Shown: positions 34,987 to 40,339 of the stretch, piece after piece | Position numbering within the stretch: position 1 is the stretch's first letter | How the letters are laid out: each line of letters opens with the position of its first letter | NCBI GenBank assembly: GCA_024403335.1 | Contig: JAKSSA010000015.1 | Location: 1 to 40,339, forward strand | DNA from: Lachnospiraceae bacterium | Lineage (GTDB): Bacteria; Bacillota; Clostridia; Lachnospirales; Lachnospiraceae | Length of the DNA stretch: 40,339 bases | Direction of reading: 5' to 3' | Translations under genes and position numbers: made by a program | Notes under the pieces: model-generated | Databases searched by the model: none | What the model saw: only the letters and a program-made list of their open reading frames with translations | Told to the model about the DNA's origin: nothing

Positions 34987-35838
34987 ATGGCTAAGTATCG
35001 TATATTGTACAATCCTTTTTCGGGAAATTGCGACTGGGAGAAAAGCAAAAAGGTTTTGGATGAAATCATAAACGGTGCAAAAGAAAGCTATGATGTAACG
35101 AAGCGCAGAACTGAAGAGGTTATTAATGAATTCGCAGATGATGATATCATTATCTTAGTTGGCGGAGATGGAACGCTTAATCATTTTGTTAATGACATAA
35201 ACTGCGATTTTATTCCTAATCCTATTTATTTTTATCCTACAGGAACAGGAAACGATTTTGCAAGAGACATAAGAAGAATTGATAAAAATAAGATAGTAAA
35301 AGTTGATAAATATCTTAAGCATCTTCCTGAGGTAGAGGTTGAGGAAAGACAGTATCGTTTTTTAAATGCAATTGGGTTTGGACTTGACGGATATTGCTGT
35401 GAAATGGGCGATCAGGTAAGAGCAATGGCAGATGACCGAAGTGTAAATTATGCAGGAATTGCCATAAAAGGATTGCTTTTTAAATATGAACCGACTTCTG
35501 CCACAGTAACAGTTGATGGCGAGGTACATAAATATGAAAAGGTCTGGATAGCTTCCACGACATTTGGAAAATACTATGGCGGCGGAATGATATTGTCAAG
35601 TGCACAGGAAAGAGGGAACAAAGACCATACCTGCTCGCTTGTAGTAGTTCATGATTCCGGAAGACTTAGTACAATGATGGCTTTTCCTTCGATTATTAAA
35701 GGCAAAACTGAAGGAAATAACAAAATGGTAGATATTTATACAGGTCATGAAATAAAAGTTGAATTTAACAAGCCCAGAACAATCCAGATTGATGGAGAGA
35801 CAATTCTCGGTGTAAAAGAGTATACTGTTAAATGTTAG
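34987..35838 (+). CDS. Diacylglycerol/lipid kinase family protein
   Basis: This 284-aa kinase of the DAGK catalytic (YegS/DgkB-like) family has the ATP-site motif GGDGT (59-63) followed by LNHFVN, and PTGTGNDF (84-91). The NAIGFGLDG segment and a C-terminal IQIDGE strand complete the family pattern. It would phosphorylate diacylglycerol or a related lipid at the membrane; the exact lipid is unknown. I start at the ATG at 34987 because GGGAGG is 5 nt upstream; an in-frame TTG at 34969 overlaps the Hpt stop. It is probably the last gene of the kinase operon. Confidence 0.9.
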   Translation: MAKYRILYNPFSGNCDWEKSKKVLDEIINGAKESYDVTKRRTEEVINEFADDDIIILVGGDGTLNHFVNDINCDFIPNPIYFYPTGTGNDFARDIRRIDKNKIVKVDKYLKHLPEVEVEERQYRFLNAIGFGLDGYCCEMGDQVRAMADDRSVNYAGIAIKGLLFKYEPTSATVTVDGEVHKYEKVWIASTTFGKYYGGGMILSSAQERGNKDHTCSLVVVHDSGRLSTMMAFPSIIKGKTEGNNKMVDIYTGHEIKVEFNKPRTIQIDGETILGVKEYTVKC

Positions 35839-35857
35839 TAAATTCATAATTTTCTCC

Positions 35858-35885
35858 TTGACTGAATTAAAATAAAGTGTATAAT
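35858..35885 (+). promoter_or_regulatory. Promoter of the second Trp/Tyr-type ABC operon
   Basis: TTGACT (35858-35863), a 16-bp spacer and a perfect TATAAT (35880-35885) form a strong sigma-A-type promoter. The leader to the ATG at 36000 is about 107 nt. Confidence 0.8.
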
Positions 35886-35892
35886 ATTAAAT

Positions 35893-35999
35893 ATTCAATT
35901 TAACGCATTAAAGCGTTTAGGCAATAAAGCGGTAAACTGAGAGGAATCAAAGCCTGGGGAGGAATAGATTCCTATTTAAGAAAAAGAGGGAGAAAAAAC
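35893..35999 (+). promoter_or_regulatory. Unassigned structured 5' leader
   Basis: The leader has a small hairpin AACGC-ATTAAA-GCGTT (35902-35917), possible pairing of AGGC (35920) with GCCT (35953), and an inverted repeat AGGAAT-AG-ATTCCT (35960-35973). It has no T-box motif and no terminator. I cannot assign it to a known riboswitch. Confidence 0.35.
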
Positions 36000-36959
36000 A
36001 TGAAAACAATCAAAAGATTTATGGCATTGGCTTTAGTACTTGCCATGACAGCAGCAATGCTTACCGGTTGCGGTAAGAAAGCAGATACTTATACAATAGG
36101 TATTTGCCAGCTTGTTGAACATCCTGCATTGGATGCAGCAACAAAAGGTTTTAAAGACGCTTTAACAGAACTCCTTGGCGATAAGGTTTCTTTCGACGAG
36201 CAGAACGCACAGGGTGAATCACCTAACTGTGGTACAATAGTTAATACTTTTGTAAGTAAGAATGTTGACTTGATTCTTGCAAATGCTACAGGTCCTTTAC
36301 AGGCAGCTGCAGCAGCAACTACTACAATTCCCGTACTTGGAACTTCAATTACCGATTATGCAACCGCTCTTTATATGGATAACTGGACAGGTGCTACCGG
36401 CAGAAACATTTCAGGTACCAGCGACCTTGCTCCTTTGGACAAGCAGGCTGAAATGATTAAGGAACTTTTCCCTGATGCAAAGAATGTTGGTTTACTTTTC
36501 TGCTCAGCAGAACCTAACTCAAAGTTCCAGGTTGATAAGGTAGCAGAAAGCCTTACAAAGCTTGGCATTAATTCAAAGTATTATTCTTTCGTTGATTCAA
36601 ATGATATTGCAGCAGTTGTAAATGCAGCTATTGCAGCAAGTGATGTTATCTATATTCCTACAGATAATACAGCTGCATCAAGCACATCTACAATTAATAA
36701 TATCTGTCTTCCCGCAGGCGTTCCCATTATCGCCGGTGAAGAAGGTATTTGCGCAGGCTGCGGTGTTGCAACTCTTTCAATCAGCTACTATGATATCGGT
36801 TATACAACAGGTAAGATGGCATATGAAATTCTTGTAAATGGCGCTGACATTTCAAAGATGAATGTTGAATATGCTCCTCAGGTAACAAAGCTTTACAATA
36901 AAGAAATTTGTGATAAGCTTGGAATTAAGCTTCCTGATGGTTACAGCCCTATTGGCTGA
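36000..36959 (+). CDS. ABC transporter substrate-binding lipoprotein, Trp/Tyr type (system 2)
   Basis: This 319-aa lipoprotein has lipobox LTGC (Cys23). The mature ABC_sub_bind domain starts YTIGICQLVEHPALDAATKG and carries VDLILANATGPLQAAAAATT and NVGLLFCSAEPNSK. It is a diverged paralogue of the binding protein at 24176-25210. AGAGGGAG precedes the ATG. There is no T-box upstream, so the ligand may differ from tryptophan. A strong hairpin follows the stop before the permease gene. Confidence 0.88.
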   Translation: MKTIKRFMALALVLAMTAAMLTGCGKKADTYTIGICQLVEHPALDAATKGFKDALTELLGDKVSFDEQNAQGESPNCGTIVNTFVSKNVDLILANATGPLQAAAAATTTIPVLGTSITDYATALYMDNWTGATGRNISGTSDLAPLDKQAEMIKELFPDAKNVGLLFCSAEPNSKFQVDKVAESLTKLGINSKYYSFVDSNDIAAVVNAAIAASDVIYIPTDNTAASSTSTINNICLPAGVPIIAGEEGICAGCGVATLSISYYDIGYTTGKMAYEILVNGADISKMNVEYAPQVTKLYNKEICDKLGIKLPDGYSPIG

Positions 36960-36983
36960 TTAAAAATTTAAAAGTAAAAATAC

Positions 36984-37014
36984 AAATTTCTGCAGGGTTT
37001 TCCTGCAGAAATTT
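36984..37014 (+). other. Perfect intercistronic hairpin
   Basis: AAATTTCTGCAGG and CCTGCAGAAATTT form a perfect 13-bp stem with a GTTTT loop between the binding-protein and permease genes. No T-run follows. It probably stabilises the binding-protein mRNA or dampens readthrough, giving more binding protein than transporter. That is inference from similar operons. Confidence 0.75.
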
Positions 37015-37037
37015 GCAGTATATAGGAGGAATTCTCA

Positions 37038-37958
37038 GTGTTGACATTTTTGAATGCGTTACCCGGTGCCGTTGCGCAAGGACTTATATGGGGCATTATG
37101 GCAGTCGGAGTATACATAACCTACAAAGTGCTTGATTTTGCAGATCTGACTGTTGATGGTACGATGTGCACAGGCGGAGCTGTTTGTGTCATGATGATGC
37201 TTAAGGGCATTAATCCCTGGGTGAGCTTGCTTTGTGCTGTTTTAGCAGGTATGCTTGCCGGATTGATTACAGGTATTTTACATACTTCAATGGGTATCCC
37301 GGCTATTCTTTCCGGTATTCTTACACAGCTTGCTTTGTATTCTATCAATCTTAAGATAATGGGTAAATCAAACCAGGCAATCAGTGTAGATAAGTTCCCG
37401 CTTCTGGTTTCACTCAGAAATGTTAAAACAGGACCTTTCTTTAAAAATTCAATTGTTGTCGGTGTGATTTTCTGTGTCATTCTTGTTGGTATCCTTTATT
37501 GGTTCTTTGGTACAGAACTTGGATGTTCTTTAAGAGCAACAGGATGTAACCCGAACATGAGCCGCGCTCAGGGTATTGATACAAAGAGAAATATTGTTAT
37601 CGGTTTGATGATTTCAAACGGAATTGTAGCTTTGTCCTCTGCGTTAAATGCTCAATATCTCGGATTTGCCGATATCAATATGGGACGAGGTGCCATCGTT
37701 ATCGGTTTGGCAGCAGTTATTATCGGTGGTGTTATTTTTGAAAAGATTTTCAGAAACTTTGCACTTAAGCTTTTTGCTGTTGTAATTGGTGGTGTTATTT
37801 ACTATGTTGTAATTCAGGCAGTTATCTGCATGGGCTTTGACTCAGATTTGCTTAAACTGCTTTCAGCGGTTGTAGTTGCAATATTCCTTGCTGTTCCTTA
37901 TTGGAAACAGAATTATTTTGCAAAAGCAAAGAATAAGGGAGGTGTTAAGAATGCTTAA
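37038..37958 (+). CDS. ABC transporter permease, Trp/Tyr type (system 2)
   Basis: This 306-aa permease has about nine membrane segments. The family motif LDFADLTVDGTMCTGGAVCV and the loop LGCSLRATGCNPNMSRAQGI match the permease at 23163-24149. The start is GTG 37038 with AGGAGGA 7 nt upstream. The end overlaps the ATPase gene by 8 nt. Confidence 0.9.
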   Translation: MLTFLNALPGAVAQGLIWGIMAVGVYITYKVLDFADLTVDGTMCTGGAVCVMMMLKGINPWVSLLCAVLAGMLAGLITGILHTSMGIPAILSGILTQLALYSINLKIMGKSNQAISVDKFPLLVSLRNVKTGPFFKNSIVVGVIFCVILVGILYWFFGTELGCSLRATGCNPNMSRAQGIDTKRNIVIGLMISNGIVALSSALNAQYLGFADINMGRGAIVIGLAAVIIGGVIFEKIFRNFALKLFAVVIGGVIYYVVIQAVICMGFDSDLLKLLSAVVVAIFLAVPYWKQNYFAKAKNKGGVKNA

Positions 37959-38745
37959 AGTAGAAAAAATTTCAAAAACCTTCCATCCCGGAACAATTAA
38001 TGAAAAAACAGCTCTTGATGGACTTTCACTTACCTTAGAGGATGGCGATTTCGTAACTGTTATTGGTGGTAATGGTGCAGGAAAGTCATCACTTCTTAAT
38101 GCTTTGGCAGGAACCTGGCAGGTAGATAACGGAACCATAATGATTGATGATATCGATGTAACCAAAATGCCTGAACATAAAAGAGCGACATTTCTTGGAA
38201 GAGTTTTCCAGGACCCCATGCTTGGTACTGCAGCTACCATGGGAATTGATGAAAATCTTGCATTGGCTGCAAGGAGAGGTAAGAGAAGAGGAATTAAAGC
38301 CGGAATCAGTAAAGCAGAACGTGAAAGCTATCGTGAATTGGTAGCAACACTCGGACTCGGATTGGAAGAAAGACTTACAACAAAGGTAGGTTTGCTTTCA
38401 GGAGGTCAGCGTCAGGCTATTACCTTGCTTATGGCGACACTTCAAAGACCTAAACTTCTTTTACTTGATGAGCACACAGCAGCTTTGGATCCCAAAACAG
38501 CAGCAAAGGTACTTGAAACTACCAATCGCATAGTTAATGAGCATAAGCTTACAACTTTGATGATTACTCATAACATGAAGGATGCTATTGCAAACGGCAA
38601 TCGACTTATCATGATGAGTAACGGAAAAATTATTTACGACGTAAAGGGTGAAGAAAAGAAAAATCTTCAGGTAACTGATTTGCTTAAGAAATTTGAGGAA
38701 ATCAGCGGAAACGATCAGATGAGCGACAAGATGATTCTTGGATAA
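37951..38745 (+). CDS. ABC transporter ATPase, Trp/Tyr type (system 2)
   Basis: This 264-aa ATPase has Walker A GGNGAGKSS, signature LSGGQRQAI, Walker B LLLLDEHTAALDP and FQDPMLGTAATMG in the Q-loop region. It is closely similar to the system 1 ATPase along its length. GGGAGG before the ATG at 37951 sets the start; an upstream in-frame ATG at 37876 lies deep in the permease gene and gives a non-conserved extension. It is the last gene of the operon, followed by a terminator. Confidence 0.9.
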   Translation: MLKVEKISKTFHPGTINEKTALDGLSLTLEDGDFVTVIGGNGAGKSSLLNALAGTWQVDNGTIMIDDIDVTKMPEHKRATFLGRVFQDPMLGTAATMGIDENLALAARRGKRRGIKAGISKAERESYRELVATLGLGLEERLTTKVGLLSGGQRQAITLLMATLQRPKLLLLDEHTAALDPKTAAKVLETTNRIVNEHKLTTLMITHNMKDAIANGNRLIMMSNGKIIYDVKGEEKKNLQVTDLLKKFEEISGNDQMSDKMILG

Positions 38746-38750
38746 TAATC

Positions 38751-38779
38751 AGGAGATGAGTAAAATCATCTCCTTTTAT
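38751..38779 (+). terminator. Terminator of the second ABC operon
   Basis: A 9-bp stem AGGAGATGA / TCATCTCCT with a 6-nt loop is followed by TTTATAT, directly after the ATPase stop. Confidence 0.82.
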
Positions 38780-38798
38780 ATATGATAAGCGAATAAAT

Positions 38799-38857
38799 TT
38801 TGATTAATTTTGATTAAGTTTGGTTAAGTTTGATTAGGCTTATTAAGTTTGATTAAG
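38799..38857. repeat. Six tandem copies of a 10-bp unit
   Basis: Units starting at 38799, 38809, 38819, 38829, 38839 (9 bp) and 38848 follow the consensus TTTGATTAAG. The spacing of 10 bp equals one helix turn. The array lies about 35 bp upstream of the -35 of the MATE gene. Function is unknown; it may be a bent-DNA or regulator-binding array. Confidence 0.8.
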
Positions 38858-38892
38858 CGCAGTAAACTGCGTGGATTTAGAAATTATTATAT

Positions 38893-38921
38893 TTTACAAA
38901 ATGGTTTAACAGTTGTATAAT
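38893..38921 (+). promoter_or_regulatory. Promoter abutting the MATE start codon
   Basis: TTTACA (38893-38898), a 17-bp spacer and a perfect TATAAT (38916-38921). The expected transcription start, about 7 nt after the -10, coincides with the ATG at 38929. Confidence 0.75.
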
Positions 38922-38928
38922 TACACGC

Positions 38929-40339
38929 ATGGAAGAAAAACAGCAGACACAATTTAACAAAATGACTGAAGAACCGGTAGGGAATCTTCTTTTAAAATTA
39001 TCAATTCCGACAATATTAAGCATGATGGTAACTAACTTTTACAGTATAGTGGATACGGCTTTTGTTGGAAAATTAGGAACCAGTCAAAGTGGTGCGACCG
39101 GCGTTGTTTTCGGATATATGGCAATACTTCAGGCAGTGGCTTTTATGTGTGGCCAGGGTGGTGGAAGTATAATGTCAAGAAAGCTTGGCGCAAAGCAGCT
39201 TGATGAGGCAAATAAATACAGCACAACTTCTTTTTTGCTTTCCTTTTCTTTGGGTGCTTTAATCGGATTGTTATCAATTCTTTTTATGAATCCGCTTTTA
39301 AAGATGCTTGGAAGTACGGAAACCATTGCTCCTTATGCTAAAACTTATTTATACTGTATCATTGCAGTAGCACCATTTTTTACTTCAAGCTATACAATGA
39401 ATAATCTTTTAAGATATGAAGGCAAGGCGAAGCTTGGTACCATCGGAATGATGACAGGTGCAGTTTTGAACATGGGCCTGGATCCAATCCTTATGTTTGT
39501 GTTTGATATGGGCATTCTTGGAGCCGGACTTTCAACGGCAATTTCGCAGATGGTAAGCTTTATTATTCTTTTTTCAATGTATTTAAGGAATAAAACTCAG
39601 ACAAAGCTTAATCTAAAATTCTTTTCAGGCAGGTTTGAAACATATTACAATATTGTAACTACAGGCTTCCCCAGCCTTTTGCGCCAGAGTCTGAATAGCA
39701 TTTCAACAATGTTGCTTAATAAATATGCAGGTGTGTATGGAGATGCTGCAGTTTCGGCGATGAGCAGTGTATCCCGTATCAGCTTTTTTCCTACATCAAT
39801 TTGTCTTGGTGTCGGCCAGGGCTTCCAGCCAATCAGCGCCTTTAATTATGGTGCTAAGCGCAAGGACAGAGTTAAGAAGGCCTTCTGGACTGCAAGTGCA
39901 GCAGGCGAGGTGGTTGCACTGCTTTCAGCCATTCCTATTTTTATTTTAAGTCCGAACCTGGTAAGATTGTTAAGAGATGATGCAGAAGTAATAGAAATCG
40001 GAGCAAGAGCTTTAAGACTTATGTGCATATGCCAGTTCTTTGTTCCGTATACAATGATGATTGAAATGGGCTTCCAAAGTATTGGCTATAAATTGTATGC
40101 AAGCATTGGCTCGAGTTTGCGAAGTGGTCTTGTTTTTATACCTGTACTTGTTTTGTTTTCGCATATGCGTGGGCTTGCAGGAATTCAGGAAGCACAGCCG
40201 GTTGCATTTGTTATAAGCTTCTTTATCAGTGCACTTTTGGGTAGGGCCTATTTGAAGGTTTTGAAAGATAATTCACCAGAAGATGCAATAGAAAGATTTT
40301 TAGGTATTATTACTGAGCATTATGCAGGCGCGTTCCCGA
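38929..40339 (+). CDS. MATE family efflux transporter (3' end cut by window)
   Basis: The frame is open from ATG 38929 to the window edge (about 470 codons), so only a few C-terminal residues may be missing. It has about 12 membrane segments. The N-terminus fits the clostridial MATE pattern: FNKMTEEPVGNLLLKLSIP, then VDTAFVG and QSGATGVVFG. It is distinct from the MATE protein at 16928-18334. No SD precedes the ATG, and the promoter above would give a leaderless mRNA. The ATG at 38962 is an alternative start but would remove the conserved first residues. The substrate is unknown. Confidence 0.88.
   Translation, partial: MEEKQQTQFNKMTEEPVGNLLLKLSIPTILSMMVTNFYSIVDTAFVGKLGTSQSGATGVVFGYMAILQAVAFMCGQGGGSIMSRKLGAKQLDEANKYSTTSFLLSFSLGALIGLLSILFMNPLLKMLGSTETIAPYAKTYLYCIIAVAPFFTSSYTMNNLLRYEGKAKLGTIGMMTGAVLNMGLDPILMFVFDMGILGAGLSTAISQMVSFIILFSMYLRNKTQTKLNLKFFSGRFETYYNIVTTGFPSLLRQSLNSISTMLLNKYAGVYGDAAVSAMSSVSRISFFPTSICLGVGQGFQPISAFNYGAKRKDRVKKAFWTASAAGEVVALLSAIPIFILSPNLVRLLRDDAEVIEIGARALRLMCICQFFVPYTMMIEMGFQSIGYKLYASIGSSLRSGLVFIPVLVLFSHMRGLAGIQEAQPVAFVISFFISALLGRAYLKVLKDNSPEDAIERFLGIITEHYAGAFP

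Noticed and set aside
35920-35965. A TPP-riboswitch-like string (CTGAGAGG ... GCCTG) in the leader of the second ABC operon
   Set aside because: The other conserved TPP elements are absent and the spacing does not fit.

Overview
The window looks like a chromosomal segment of an anaerobic, low-G+C Gram-positive Clostridia member. A Lachnospiraceae (Butyrivibrio-like gut or rumen bacterium) is my best guess. This is inferred from the A+T-rich intergenic DNA, strong AGGAGG-type ribosome binding sites, an Rnf complex with clostridial gene order, a T-box leader, lipoprotein signal peptides, a secreted GH43-type glycosidase and several chemoreceptors. I see no rRNA, tRNA, transposase, phage gene or CRISPR array.

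Region 1 (1-12254) is a compact, apparently single-promoter redox operon. It starts with a very large exported flavoprotein (1376 aa) that carries a near-perfect 1797-bp in-frame internal duplication, giving the domain order FMN-FMN-FAD-FMN-FAD. A small membrane NusG-II-type protein follows. Next come rnfC, a fused rnfD-rnfG, rnfE with a cysteine-rich tail, rnfA and rnfB, then a Gx-type membrane transporter, the flavin transferase apbE and a VanZ-like gene. The proposed working model is that Rnf moves electrons from reduced ferredoxin across the membrane, ApbE attaches FMN to Rnf and to the exported reductase, and the double reductase spends the electrons on an extracytosolic fumarate-like acceptor.

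Region 2 (12255-22370) holds a chemoreceptor with three tandem Cache-like repeats, a convergent cell-wall amidase lipoprotein, a flavin reductase, a MATE transporter, an ABC-F ATPase, a small DUF3006-like gene and a second chemoreceptor.

Region 3 (22371-28786) contains a minus-strand ABC transporter of the Trp/Tyr (TrpXYZ, ABC.X4) type. It sits behind a complete T-box leader whose probable specifier codon is TGG (Trp). A secreted GH43-like enzyme and an Old Yellow Enzyme family oxidoreductase lie on the other strand.

Region 4 (28787-35838) is a signalling island. It has a chemoreceptor with a membrane-embedded N-terminus, a stand-alone response regulator, a 1226-aa hybrid kinase (7TM-PAS-HK-REC-Hpt-HD-GYP-REC), a stand-alone Hpt protein and a lipid kinase. 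Region 5 (35839-40339) carries a second, paralogous TrpXYZ-like ABC operon with a different, unrecognised leader. It ends in a MATE gene cut by the window edge, whose promoter places the transcription start at the ATG.

The most unusual items are the internally duplicated reductase in the same operon as Rnf with an RnfD-G fusion, the triple-Cache receptor, the kinase/HD-GYP fusion, and two short periodic A+T-rich repeat arrays (14-bp and 10-bp periods) upstream of genes.
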